Source: Mitsuaria sp. GD03876
GTDB lineage: Bacteria > Pseudomonadota > Gammaproteobacteria > Burkholderiales > Burkholderiaceae_C
Direction of reading: 5' to 3'
Assembly: GCF_029840635.1 (NCBI RefSeq)
Contig: NZ_JAOCCU010000037.1
Location: forward strand, 1 to 64,000
Length of the DNA stretch: 64,000 nt
The notes below the pieces were generated by a model, which searched no databases, was not told the origin of the DNA, and worked only from the letters and a program-made list of their open reading frames with translations. Numbering within the stretch: the stretch's first letter is position 1; each line of letters opens with the position of its first letter. Positions 10,434 through 19,281 of the stretch are shown piece by piece. A program made the position numbers and the translations under genes.

Positions 10434-10787
10434 ATGCGCCACGTCGCATTCGCTCAAGCCGCGCTGGTCGCGGCCACGCTCTTCGCCGCCCAGTCCGCCT
10501 CGGCCCAGGAAGTCGGCTTCCGCCGCGTGCTCAGCATCGGCTGCCACAACACCGACAACACCTGCTTCGTCACCCTCGACGGCGCCCCCTTCGGCCAGAC
10601 CTCCGGCTGCCCCCGCGCGCCCGACACCGAAGTCCGCTTCGACAACGGCGACACCGCCGAAGGCCGGCGCACCTACGCCTCGCTGCTCCTGGCCATGCAG
10701 ACCGGCGCCCCCGTGACCGTGTCGATCAACGGGTGCACCGTCCAGGGCTCGATGAAGCTGCAGTACTTCCGGGTCTACAAGGGCTGA
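10434..10787 (+). CDS. Small exported protein of unknown function
   Basis: A 117-residue protein with a clear signal peptide (hydrophobic core AALVAATLFAAQ, cleavage near ASAQ at about 24). The mature part of about 93 residues has four cysteines (in IGCHNTDNTCF, SGCPRA and NGCTV), so two disulfides are likely in the periplasm. The ATG at 10434 is preceded by AGGGAGAA at good spacing. I recognise no family. It is divergent from ohrR but 170 bases away, so shared control by OhrR is possible but unproven. Confidence 0.7.
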   Translation: MRHVAFAQAALVAATLFAAQSASAQEVGFRRVLSIGCHNTDNTCFVTLDGAPFGQTSGCPRAPDTEVRFDNGDTAEGRRTYASLLLAMQTGAPVTVSINGCTVQGSMKLQYFRVYKG

Positions 10788-10822
10788 CTTCGGGTCGAGG
10801 CACCGGGGACGGTGCCTTCCGC

Positions 10823-12529
10823 TTACTGCTGGAGATCCAGCGCCGCGGTCATGTCGCCCATCGGCTGGCCGCCGGCCGCCTTGAGGGCGTCGTCACGCTG
10901 CTTGAGGCCGGGCAGCAGGTCCAGGCCGAAACGGCGCGTGATCAGGCGCAGCACCGAAGCGGTGTCGTACTGCGTGTGGTCGACCGTGCCCTTCTTCGAG
11001 TAGGGCGAGATGATCAGCGCCGGGATCCGCGTGCCCGGGCCCAGCTTGTCGCCCTTGGGCGGCGACAGGTGATCCCACTGGCCGCCGTTCTCGTCGTAGG
11101 TCACCACGATGACCATGTTCTTCCACTGCGGGCTGGCCTGCAGTTTGGCCACCAGGTCGGCGATCTTCTGGTCCGCGTTGACGATGTTCGCGTAACCCGG
11201 ATGCTGGTTGTACAGGCCCTCCGGCTTGTAGAACGTCACCGCCGGCAAGGAACCCGCCGCCGCGTCCTTGACCAGGTCGTCGTAGTCCTTCATGTGCGTC
11301 GCGCGATCGGTCGCGTTCTTCACCGGGTCCATGTTGGCGTAGAAGTTGAACGGGTGATGGTGCGTCTGGAAGTCCACCGCGTCCGTCGCCGCCACGCCGT
11401 TGGCATTGCCCGCGTAGATCACCGTGCGCTTGGCCGTCGCCACCTGCTGGCCGTCCTTCACCGCCGCGTTCCACGAGCCCGCGTACCAGGCCCAGCTCAC
11501 GCTCTCGGCGCTCAGCAGGTCGCCGATGTTCTTCTGCGTCTGCGCCGGCAGCGTCGTGTTCTTCGACGCGTCCGCGAACAGCGCGTCGTTGCCGTTCAGG
11601 TCGGCCGGGCCGTTGCCGCTGGGCTGGAAGGCCGGCTGCATCGTGTTGACCGCGTAGAACTTGTTGTCGCCGAAGTAGTTGGCCGGCGTGATGTTGCCCG
11701 AGCCCGCGAAGGTCGGCGCGCCGTCCAGCGCCGAGGCCTTGCTCGTCCCCGCCAGCGTCAGGTTGCTCGTGTACGAGCCGTCCGCGTTCTTGTCCACGAC
11801 CTGGATCGTCGGCTTGGCCGCGGCCGTGTCGGCGTTCGGGTACTCCGGCGCGCAGGCGCAGATCAGGTACTGGTGGTTCAGGAAGGAACCGCCGAAGGCG
11901 CCCTGGAAGAAGTGGTCCGCCAGCGTGTACTGCTGCGCCAGCTTGTACAGCGGCGAGCCGCTGTAGTCGAAGTAGCCCATCACCAGGCCGCCCGAGTCGG
12001 CGAAGGCGGCGAACATGTCGTTCTTGCCGCCGTTGATCTGCATCTGGTTCTCGAAGAAGCGGTGATACAGGTCGCGGGTGACGACGGAGCCGTCGATCGT
12101 GGCGTTGGCGCTGGCCTTGAAGGCGGTGCCGATGTTGAACGGCGCGTTGGCCAGGCCGGCGCTCTGCGCCTGCGAGACTGTCACCGCGCTGCCCGGCGCC
12201 GTCACGCCGCCCCAGACCGGCGGCAGCGTCGCCAGCGCCTGGCCGTTGCGGTCCTTCTGCGCGATGTAGGCGGCCGTCGGCTTGCCGTCGCTGCCGACCA
12301 CGGTGCCCAGGCCGTCGGCGCCGGGGAAGTTGCCGTACAGGTTGTCGAAGGCGCGGTTCTCGGCGTAGATCACGACGATGTTCTGCACCTTGCTCTGCAG
12401 CTGCGCGGTCGGGTCCGTGGACGCGGCATCGTCGTCCTTGCCCAGGCAGCCGCCCAGCATCAGCATCGCGCCGAGCGCGAGCGGGGTCAGCGCCAGGGTC
12501 AGGCGCGGGGCACGGGAGGAAATCTTCAT
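10823..12529 (-). CDS. Lipoprotein acid phosphatase / phospholipase C family phosphoesterase
   Basis: A 568-residue member of the phosphoesterase family that includes AcpA and bacterial phospholipase C. It starts with a lipoprotein signal, lipobox LGGC with Cys28, so it should be anchored to a membrane facing the periplasm or outside. The family's metal and nucleophile motif appears as IYAENRAFDNLYG, and the C-terminal metal cluster as YDENGGQWDH. It would hydrolyse phosphate esters. The start at 12529 has GGAG about nine bases upstream; the frame is open for a further 135 codons upstream but this is not coding in appearance. It is divergent from a di-haem peroxidase gene. Confidence 0.87.
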   Translation of the reverse strand: MKISSRAPRLTLALTPLALGAMLMLGGCLGKDDDAASTDPTAQLQSKVQNIVVIYAENRAFDNLYGNFPGADGLGTVVGSDGKPTAAYIAQKDRNGQALATLPPVWGGVTAPGSAVTVSQAQSAGLANAPFNIGTAFKASANATIDGSVVTRDLYHRFFENQMQINGGKNDMFAAFADSGGLVMGYFDYSGSPLYKLAQQYTLADHFFQGAFGGSFLNHQYLICACAPEYPNADTAAAKPTIQVVDKNADGSYTSNLTLAGTSKASALDGAPTFAGSGNITPANYFGDNKFYAVNTMQPAFQPSGNGPADLNGNDALFADASKNTTLPAQTQKNIGDLLSAESVSWAWYAGSWNAAVKDGQQVATAKRTVIYAGNANGVAATDAVDFQTHHHPFNFYANMDPVKNATDRATHMKDYDDLVKDAAAGSLPAVTFYKPEGLYNQHPGYANIVNADQKIADLVAKLQASPQWKNMVIVVTYDENGGQWDHLSPPKGDKLGPGTRIPALIISPYSKKGTVDHTQYDTASVLRLITRRFGLDLLPGLKQRDDALKAAGGQPMGDMTAALDLQQ

Positions 12530-12582
12530 GTGGCTAGCTCCAACAGGGGAATGGCGAACGGCGCGCAGCTTCGTTTCGCCGC

Positions 12583-12600
12583 ATGACACGTCCGTGTCAT
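12583..12600. promoter_or_regulatory. Perfect 18-bp palindrome between divergent genes
   Basis: ATGACACG-TC-CGTGTCAT, perfectly symmetric, in the 169-base gap between the phosphoesterase and the di-haem peroxidase genes. It is a good candidate operator serving both. Each arm contains TGTCAT, the half-site word of the Pho box, but inverted rather than in direct repeat. Confidence 0.6.
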
Positions 12601-12698
12601 TCCGTGCCGGTACACCGTTGTTTGCGCACAGTTCCTGCGTGGCGCGTGAGAGATGCGTTAAGAACCTTGCGTGATTCCGTGAATCCGTTGCTGTTTCG

Positions 12699-14129
12699 TT
12701 GCTGACCACCGTGATCGACCCGACCGCTTCCCCCATCCCCGCCACCCGCCGTGCGCGTCGCGCCCCGCCGTCCTGGTTCACTGCCGCCGCCGTCGCGGGC
12801 GGCGCCGTCGCCTGCCTGGCTTTCGGGATCGGCCTCGGCCACGCCGCCGCGCCCGGCGACGCCCACCCGCCGGCCCCCGTGCCGGCCGCCGCGGTCGTGA
12901 AGGTCGCCACGGCGTCTCCTTCCGCCTCGGCCACCGCCGCGCGGCCGTTCTACGCGACCGCCTTCGAGCGCAAGCCCGATGCGAACGCGCTGACCGAGCT
13001 CGGCCGCAAGCTGTTCTTCGACAAGACCTTGTCGGCCTCGGGCGCGATGGCGTGCGCGTCCTGCCACGACCCGGCGCATGCCTACGGCCCGCCGAACGCG
13101 CTGCCGGTGCAGCCCGGCGGCGCCAGCGGCGCGGTGCCGGGACTGCGCGCGGTGCCGTCGCTGATGTACCGGCAGCAGACGCCGCAGTTCTCGGAGCGCT
13201 TCTTCGACAACGACGGCGACGACAGCCTCGACCAGGGCCCCACCGGCGGCTTCGCCTGGGACGGCCGCGCCGCGTCCGCGCACGAGCAGGCGGAGGCGCC
13301 GCTGCTGTCACCGTTCGAGATGGCCAACACCGACCGCGGCGCGGTGGTGCGGCGCATGGCGGGATCGCCCAACGCCGCCGCGCTGCGCGAGGCCTTCGGG
13401 CCGCGCCTGTTCGACGACGCGGGCCTGGCCTGGAACGCGCTGGTGCTGGCGCTGGAGGTGTTCCAGCAGAACCCCAAGGACTTCGCGCCGTTCAGCAGCC
13501 GCTACGACGCCTACCTGCGCGGCAAGGGCGTGCTGACGCCGCAGGAGGCCCGCGGGCTGGCGCTCTTCGAGGACAAGGGCAAGGGCAACTGCGCGTCGTG
13601 CCACGTCAGCGTGATCAAGCGCGGCGCGTTCCCGCTGTTCACCGACATGGGCCACATCGCGATCGGCGTGCCCCGCAACCCGGCCATCCCGGCCAACCGC
13701 GACCCGGCCTTCCACGACCTGGGCACCTGCGGCCCGCTGCGCACCGACCTGAAGGACCACCCCGAGTACTGCGGCCTGTTCAAGACGCCGTCGCTGCGCA
13801 ACGTGGCGACGCGGCGGGTGTTCTTCCACAACGGCGCGATGCGCTCGCTGGAGGAGGCGGTGCGCTTCTACGCGCTGCGCGACACGGACCCGGCGCGCGT
13901 CTACGGCCGCGACGCCAAGGGCCGCGCGCGCAAGGACGCCGACCTGCCGGCGAAGTACGAAGGCAACCTCAACCGCGAGCGCCCGTTCGGCGGCGAACCC
14001 GGCGACAAGCCGTCGCTGAGCGAGCCCGAGATCCGGGACATCGTCGCGTTCCTGAAGACGCTGGACGACGTGCCGCCCGCGGCGCTGGCGTCCACCGGGA
14101 AGGGCCCCGGCGGGCGCGCCGGCCGCTGA
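12699..14129 (+). CDS. Di-haem cytochrome c peroxidase / MauG family protein
   Basis: A protein of up to 476 residues with two c-type haem sites, CASCH at 119-123 and 298-302, in the order and spacing of bacterial cytochrome c peroxidases and MauG. An N-terminal hydrophobic segment (about 27-47) either anchors it or is a signal peptide, so the haem part is periplasmic. The family reduces hydrogen peroxide or makes high-valent haem oxidants. No ATG is available: the frame is closed at 12672 and starts only with TTG at 12699 or GTG at 12711, without a clear ribosome site. Its pairing with a divergent AcpA-type phosphoesterase suggests shared regulation. Confidence 0.85.
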   Translation: MLTTVIDPTASPIPATRRARRAPPSWFTAAAVAGGAVACLAFGIGLGHAAAPGDAHPPAPVPAAAVVKVATASPSASATAARPFYATAFERKPDANALTELGRKLFFDKTLSASGAMACASCHDPAHAYGPPNALPVQPGGASGAVPGLRAVPSLMYRQQTPQFSERFFDNDGDDSLDQGPTGGFAWDGRAASAHEQAEAPLLSPFEMANTDRGAVVRRMAGSPNAAALREAFGPRLFDDAGLAWNALVLALEVFQQNPKDFAPFSSRYDAYLRGKGVLTPQEARGLALFEDKGKGNCASCHVSVIKRGAFPLFTDMGHIAIGVPRNPAIPANRDPAFHDLGTCGPLRTDLKDHPEYCGLFKTPSLRNVATRRVFFHNGAMRSLEEAVRFYALRDTDPARVYGRDAKGRARKDADLPAKYEGNLNRERPFGGEPGDKPSLSEPEIRDIVAFLKTLDDVPPAALASTGKGPGGRAGR

Positions 14130-14288
14130 GCATGCCCGCAGCCCGGAGGCCCCAAGCCGCCGGCTCCAAACCGCCAGCCACGCGGCCCGCCGACCTCCGA
14201 CCTCCGGCGGCCTGCCGGCCCCCCGTGGCCGCGCGATGGCGCAACGGTCCCGACGGGCGCAAGATCGCGCCCCGAGGAGACCACACCG

Positions 14289-15371
14289 ATGACTGTCCGC
14301 CGCCATGCCGGCCTGTCCCGCCGCGCCTTGCTGGGCCTGGCGAGCCTCGTGCTCGCCGCGAGCCAGGCGGCGCACGCGACACAGGGGTCGCAGGGAACGC
14401 CCGCCGCCGCGAAGGAGCGCCCGCGCCGCGTGGCCTTCATCGCGCAGGACTTCCGCAACGGCGGCATCGCCGCGGTCTTCCGCGGTTTCGAGGAAGCCTG
14501 CCGGGAACTCGGCTGGACCTTGCAGGTCAGCAACGGCGGCGGCGAACGCGCCCGGCTGCGCGCGGAGTTCGGCCGCGCGCTGGCCACCGGTCCGGACGGC
14601 ATCGTGCTGGGCGGCTTCAACGAATCCGACGTCGCCGACCTGCTGCCGCAGGAGCACGGCGCGGCGCGGCCGGTGCTGGTCGGCTGGCACGCGGCATCCC
14701 GGCCCGGCGCGACCTCGCTGCTCTACGCCAACGTCACCTCGGACCCGACGGCGGTCGCGGACATGGCGGTGGAGCTGGCGACCCAGTCCGAACGGCCGCG
14801 CGTGGGCGTGGTGATCTTCGGCGACAGCCGCTTCGAGATCGCCAACGTCAAGACCCGGCGCATGGCCGAGGGGCTGCAGCGCTGCGCGCGCTGCGAGGTC
14901 CTGGCCATCGAGGACCTGCCGATCTCGAGCGCCGCGCGCGACATGCCCGCGGCGCTGACGCGGCTGCAGCGGCGCTTCGGCGCGCGCTGGACCCATGTGC
15001 TGGCGATCAACGACGTCTACATGGATTCGCTGAGCTTCCCGCTCCGCGCGATGGATCGCGCCGATGTCGTCGGCATCGCCGCGGGCGACGGCTCGCGGCT
15101 GGCGCTGAGCCGGATCCGCTCCGGCCGCTCGATGCAGCTGGCCACGATCGCGGAACCCACCGGCCTGCAGGGCTGGCAGCTGGCCGATGAACTGCGGCGG
15201 GCCTTCGCCTCGCAGCCGCCCAGCGGCCGGGTCGCGCAGCCGATCGCGGTGACGACGCAGCTGCTGCAGGCCTTGCCGGTGCTGGGCAGCGTCGACGACC
15301 GGCTGGGCTACCGGGAGAGCTACCGGCAGGAATGGTTCGGGTCTCCCGAGCCGCGGACGCCGCGGCCCTGA
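14289..15371 (+). CDS. Orphan exported sugar-type periplasmic binding protein
   Basis: A 360-residue protein with a twin-arginine-like signal (SRRALLG, then a hydrophobic stretch to about residue 30) and a type I periplasmic binding fold like RbsB/LacI ligand domains: RVAFIAQDF at the first strand, GPDGIVLGG, then VGVVIFGDS and THVLAINDVYMDS. The ribosome site GAGGAGAC is good. No permease or ATPase gene accompanies it, so it may deliver ligand to a distant transporter or a sensor kinase. Ligand unknown. Confidence 0.75.
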   Translation: MTVRRHAGLSRRALLGLASLVLAASQAAHATQGSQGTPAAAKERPRRVAFIAQDFRNGGIAAVFRGFEEACRELGWTLQVSNGGGERARLRAEFGRALATGPDGIVLGGFNESDVADLLPQEHGAARPVLVGWHAASRPGATSLLYANVTSDPTAVADMAVELATQSERPRVGVVIFGDSRFEIANVKTRRMAEGLQRCARCEVLAIEDLPISSAARDMPAALTRLQRRFGARWTHVLAINDVYMDSLSFPLRAMDRADVVGIAAGDGSRLALSRIRSGRSMQLATIAEPTGLQGWQLADELRRAFASQPPSGRVAQPIAVTTQLLQALPVLGSVDDRLGYRESYRQEWFGSPEPRTPRP

Positions 15372-15384
15372 GCCGCGGTCGGCG

Positions 15385-16188
15385 TCAGGCCGAGGGCGCA
15401 GGTCCCGTCGAGGCGCCGTCGACACCGACATCGCCGTCGACACCGACATCGCCGCCGTCGCCGTCGGTGGCGCCCGTGTCAGTGGCGGGCCGCCGGCCGC
15501 AGAAGAACTCCCACACCGACTTCGGCTTGCCATAGCGGCTCAGCGTGCGCTTGGCCAGGTGCTCGATGTCGAAGCAGGGCGCGAGCGCCTCGCGCAGCTT
15601 CTCCTCGGTGAAGAACTGCTTGGCGACGCCGTCGACGACGACGAGCCGCCAGTCCGACGCGTCGTCGGGCGCGCCGTAGTGCCAGTCGTCGGACGCGTTG
15701 ACGCAGCCGATCAGCTTGCCGCCGTCGGCCAGCACCCGGGCGATCTCGCACAGCGCGCGGCGCGTGTCCTCGCGGTCGAAGTAGTGCAGCGACAGCTGCG
15801 CCACCGCGAGGTCGAACTCGCCGTCGCGCAGCATCGGCATCGCGCGCACGTCGGCCAGCAGGGGCCGGGCGCGTGGCGACTGCTGGCGGCAGCGCGCCAG
15901 CGCCTCGGCCGAGATGTCCATCGCGGTGACGTCCACGCCCATCTCCAGCAGCGCGGCCGTCTCCCAGCCGTCGCCGCAGCCGATGTCCAGCGCGCGCCGC
16001 ACGCCGGGCAGCCGGTGCTGCCAGCCGCTCAGCCAGGGCTCCTGCTGGCTCAGCGCGTGCGCGGCGTAGCGGCGGTCCCAGACGTCGGCGGGCGCGTCGG
16101 GCATGTCGGGCACGGCGGGCGCGACGGGCGCGGCGTGTGAGTCGGGCGCCTCCTCGGAGGCGGGCAGGTCGGGCGGTAGGGCGGTCAT
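15385..16188 (-). CDS. Class I SAM-dependent methyltransferase
   Basis: A 267-residue methyltransferase. Motif I LDIGCGDGWET binds S-adenosylmethionine; the acidic end of strand 2 is in AMDISAEAL, and motif IV region is FDLAVAQLSLHYFD. The substrate cannot be told; the nearest style is the UbiE/SmtA group. Both termini are low-complexity: an Ala/Pro/Asp N terminus and a C-terminal tail containing a duplicated GDVGVD unit caused by an 18-base tandem repeat. It converges with the orphan binding protein, 13 bases apart. Confidence 0.82.
   Translation of the reverse strand: MTALPPDLPASEEAPDSHAAPVAPAVPDMPDAPADVWDRRYAAHALSQQEPWLSGWQHRLPGVRRALDIGCGDGWETAALLEMGVDVTAMDISAEALARCRQQSPRARPLLADVRAMPMLRDGEFDLAVAQLSLHYFDREDTRRALCEIARVLADGGKLIGCVNASDDWHYGAPDDASDWRLVVVDGVAKQFFTEEKLREALAPCFDIEHLAKRTLSRYGKPKSVWEFFCGRRPATDTGATDGDGGDVGVDGDVGVDGASTGPAPSA
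15418..15453. repeat. 18-bp tandem duplication in the methyltransferase tail
   Basis: The 18-base unit GTCGACACCGACATCGCC occurs twice head to tail. It encodes the doubled six-residue unit near the C terminus. Copy number changes would keep the frame. Confidence 0.9.
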
Positions 16189-16275
16189 GCGGCCGAGCCT
16201 ACCGTGTCCGACCCCGCCGCGCGGTGCGCCGGCCCACCTTCACCCGATCCAGGCGACAGGGCCGGCGGCCTCCGC

Positions 16276-18510
16276 TCAGAACGTCTTGGTCAGGCTGACG
16301 TAGACGGTGCGGCGCTGCCCGTACTGCGGCGCGCCGACGCCGATGCCCGAGCCGTCGCGCAGCTGGTAGCCCTTGTCGAACAGGTTGAGCACCGACAGCC
16401 GCGCCTCCACCGGACCGCCGCCGCCCAGGTCCAGCGTCTTGCTGACATCGGCGTTGACGCTGGTGTACGAGGGCAGGTGGGTCGTGTTGGCGAAGCCGTT
16501 GCGCAGGCCGCTGCCGAACAGCGCGCTCGCGCCGACCGCGTAGCCCTCGGGCAGCCGCACGTTGAAACCGGCCGAGGCGCTGAGCTTCTGCTCATGGTCC
16601 AGGTGCACCCAGTTGCCGGCGATGAAGTCCAGCTCGTCGGGCTCGAAGTTGAACTGGCCGGTCTCGACCTGCTTGGCGCGCGCATGCACGCTTCCCAGGT
16701 TCACGTAGGCCGACCAGTCCTTCTCCTTGTAGCTGGCCGACAGGTCGACGCCGTAGATGCGGCCGTGCGCGTAGTTGAAGGCCGAGTAGATGAGCGCGTT
16801 GCCGAACTGGCCCTCGTCCTGCAGGTGCTGCACCGCGCGGTAGTAGCCGTCCACGCCCAGCGTCAACTGGGGCGTGACCTGCCAGGCCAGGCCGGCGTCG
16901 TAGTAGTTGGAGCGCTCGGACCGGACCGCGGTGTTGGCGTCGCTGGGCAGCGCGTTGGTCGTGCCGGCGAAGGCCGCCACCGAGGTGGTGTCGATCTTCT
17001 CCGTCGGCGGCGGCGTGAAGTAGCGCGCGTAGCCGGCATGGGCGCGCAGCGTCGGCGTGGCGTCCCACACCAGGCCGATGCGGGGGCTGAGCTGGTGTTC
17101 CTTGGTCACCGTGTCGACCTGGTCGTAGCGCACGCCGTAGTTCAGCGTCAGCGCGCGGTCCAGCTTCCATTCGTCCTGCAGGTAGGCGCCCCACAGGTGG
17201 CCGCCCAGGCGCCCGCCGTCGGCGATGGACAGCGGCGTGGCGCTGGTCGGGTTGCCGCCGTCGTCGGCCGGGAACACCCGCGCGTCGTTGCGCGTGCTGG
17301 CGTGCTCGCGTTGCGCGAACAGGCCGGTGCGCAGCGTGTGCGCGCTGTCCAGGCGCCAGCTCAGGTCGGCCTGCGCGCCGTTGGCCTCGTTGCGGCGCAG
17401 GATGTCCGCGGCCACGCCCAGGTACTGCAGGTCGCCGACCGGGTCGGGCGTGTAGTGCACGTCGGTCGTGCGGTGGAACAGCGAGACCTGGTAGTCCACG
17501 TCCCGGCCGAGCGCGCCCTGGTAGCTGAGCACCGCGAAGCGGTTGCGCTCGCGCTGGCGGGCGTCGAGCGTGCTCGAGTCCTTGTCCGGCACGCCGTCAA
17601 GTTGGAACGCGGTCGACTGCCCCGGCGAGTTCGGGATCTGGAAGCGGTTGTTGGTGACGCCGGCCATCGCGGTGATGCGGCTGTCGTCGCCCAGCAGGTA
17701 GGACACCAGGCCGAAGGCCTTGCCCTGGTGCGTGCGGTCGTGCAGCGCGTCGCGCGAGGCGGTCGGGTTCTCGATGCCGAGGTCGTTGCCGAGGTAGGAG
17801 CCGCTGAACTCGTAACTCAGCCGGCCCTGGCTGCCGTGCAGCGACAGGTCCAGCTCGCGCGAGCGCTGCGTGCCCAGCGTGACGCCGACGCTGCCGGCCA
17901 GCGGCTTGTCGTCGCCGTCGACGCCCTTGGTCGTGATGTCGACGATGCCGGCGGTCCGGTAGCCGTATTGCGCCGGCAGCGCGCCGGTGAGCAGGCTGAT
18001 GCTGTCGGCGAAACGCGTCTCCAGCGTCTGGCCGAAGCCGCTGATCGCCTCCGGGATGACGACGCCGTTGATGCGGTACTGCAGGTTGGCATGGTCGCCG
18101 CGCACGTGCAGCCCGCCGTAGGAGTCCTGCACGACGCCCGGCGTCTGCAGCAGCACCTGGTTCAGCGGCGTGTCGTCGCCCTGCGGCAGGCGGCCGATGT
18201 CGGCCTTGTCGAACTTGTAGATCGTGCTGCCGGTGTCGGGCGAGAGGCCGTTGCGCGCGGCATCGAGCCGGCTGCGCGCGCCCTGCACCTGCACCGTGGG
18301 CAGCGGGGTGCCGGGCGAGGCGGAGGGGGCGGCCTCGGTCGAGGCGGAGGGCGAAGAGGAGGGCGAAGACGAAGCGGCGGAAGCGCCCGTGGCGGGCGAG
18401 GCCGAGGCGGGCGAGGGCGCGCCGTCGTCGGCGCGCGCGGGCAGCGCGTGCAGCAACGGATAGGCGAGCGACAGGGACAGCGCGAGCACGCGCAGCGGTG
18501 GCATGGACAT
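16276..18510 (-). CDS. TonB-dependent outer-membrane receptor
   Basis: A 744-residue receptor: signal peptide (to about residue 27), a Pro/Ser/Ala-rich linker of about 50 residues, plug domain with the family segments LLQTPGVVQ, LHVRGDHANLQYRINGV and GALPAQYGYRTAGIVDI, then a beta-barrel ending in the usual C-terminal Phe (LTKTF). It imports a scarce ligand using TonB energy. A small Cys/His-rich protein gene sits 129 bases upstream on the same strand, a pairing seen with metal (copper) receptors. I chose the ATG at 18510; one nine codons upstream is possible. I saw no Fur box upstream, which argues mildly against a siderophore. Confidence 0.9.
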   Translation of the reverse strand: MSMPPLRVLALSLSLAYPLLHALPARADDGAPSPASASPATGASAASSSPSSSPSASTEAAPSASPGTPLPTVQVQGARSRLDAARNGLSPDTGSTIYKFDKADIGRLPQGDDTPLNQVLLQTPGVVQDSYGGLHVRGDHANLQYRINGVVIPEAISGFGQTLETRFADSISLLTGALPAQYGYRTAGIVDITTKGVDGDDKPLAGSVGVTLGTQRSRELDLSLHGSQGRLSYEFSGSYLGNDLGIENPTASRDALHDRTHQGKAFGLVSYLLGDDSRITAMAGVTNNRFQIPNSPGQSTAFQLDGVPDKDSSTLDARQRERNRFAVLSYQGALGRDVDYQVSLFHRTTDVHYTPDPVGDLQYLGVAADILRRNEANGAQADLSWRLDSAHTLRTGLFAQREHASTRNDARVFPADDGGNPTSATPLSIADGGRLGGHLWGAYLQDEWKLDRALTLNYGVRYDQVDTVTKEHQLSPRIGLVWDATPTLRAHAGYARYFTPPPTEKIDTTSVAAFAGTTNALPSDANTAVRSERSNYYDAGLAWQVTPQLTLGVDGYYRAVQHLQDEGQFGNALIYSAFNYAHGRIYGVDLSASYKEKDWSAYVNLGSVHARAKQVETGQFNFEPDELDFIAGNWVHLDHEQKLSASAGFNVRLPEGYAVGASALFGSGLRNGFANTTHLPSYTSVNADVSKTLDLGGGGPVEARLSVLNLFDKGYQLRDGSGIGVGAPQYGQRRTVYVSLTKTF

Positions 18511-18639
18511 GGTGGTTCTCTGAAGGCGACGGACCACGGAGCAAGGGTCCGGCGCGAAGTCGGATCGGACGCGGGCCGGCGCCGCCCGGGCTTCAGCGAA
18601 GCGCGGGCGCGATCGGCGACGCGGTCGGGGAGGACGGGA

Positions 18640-19011
18640 TCAGAGAACCAGGGGCGGGCCGCGGCTGCGCGGCTGGGGCGCGGGCTGGGAGCGCGAGCCG
18701 TGCTCGACGACCGGCGCCTGGACATGGGCGGCGCTGGCCAGCGCGAGCACCGGCGGCTCGGACCGGGCCGAGGCGGCCAGGTCGTCGAAGGCCAGGCACA
18801 GCTCGCACAGCTGGTCCGCGGACAGTTCGTCCGGATCGGCATGCGTCTGGCCGTCGCCGTGCGCGGTGGCCGCCTGGGCGACGGTGGCGCCCGCCGGCGC
18901 ATGCCCGCGGCCCTGCGCATCGGTCAGGTGACCGATGCCATGCCACACCGCGCCCTGCTGCGACAGCAGCATGAACAGCGGGAGCAGCAAGTGCAGGAGG
19001 TGCTTGCGCAT
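18640..19011 (-). CDS. Small exported Cys/His protein, DUF2946-like
   Basis: A 123-residue protein with an N-terminal hydrophobic signal (LLHLLLPLFMLLS), then a region rich in histidine (WHGIGH, AHGDGQTHAD) and the pair LCELCLAF. This layout resembles DUF2946 proteins that lie in front of TonB receptors in Betaproteobacteria and are thought to be linked to copper. The likely role is periplasmic metal binding for the receptor downstream; this is inference from position and residues. It is divergent from the HscC-type chaperone gene. Confidence 0.68.
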   Translation of the reverse strand: MRKHLLHLLLPLFMLLSQQGAVWHGIGHLTDAQGRGHAPAGATVAQAATAHGDGQTHADPDELSADQLCELCLAFDDLAASARSEPPVLALASAAHVQAPVVEHGSRSQPAPQPRSRGPPLVL

Positions 19012-19211
19012 GGGGCGCGATTATGAGGGCCGCCGCGATCCGCGCAATTCGTCACGCGAGTCGCCGCCGTGACGGCGTTCACCCTCCTGAGGGCGATGGG
19101 GCGGGGCCGGTCCGGCGGATAGTGTGGCGCCTCGCGCGCGCGGCCCCGCTGGACGCGCCCCGATCAAGGCGTCGCTCGCGCGCCTGCCGGCGGCCCAAGG
19201 CCGTCCCCGTC

Positions 19212-19281
19212 GCCACTGCCACTGCCGCTGCCGCTGCCGCTGCCGCCACCGTTTCCGCCACCGTTTCCGTTTCCGTTTCCG
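19212..19281. repeat. Hexanucleotide repeat tract upstream of the Hsp70 gene
   Basis: Imperfect six-base units run for about 70 bases: CACTGC twice, CGCTGC three times, a doubled twelve-base unit CGCCACCGTTTC, then CGTTTC three times. The tract ends 14 bases before the chaperone start codon. The rest of the 284-base gap (19012-19295) shows no gene; no ribosome site precedes the start. Confidence 0.8.

Noticed and set aside
16204-19026. A 940-codon plus-strand frame opposite the TonB receptor and DUF2946-like genes
   Set aside because: Same GC artefact; the minus strand has signal peptides and family motifs, the plus strand only low-complexity residues.
19212-19281. Repeat tract as a CRISPR array
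   Set aside because: Units are six to twelve bases without unique spacers, and no cas genes are present.
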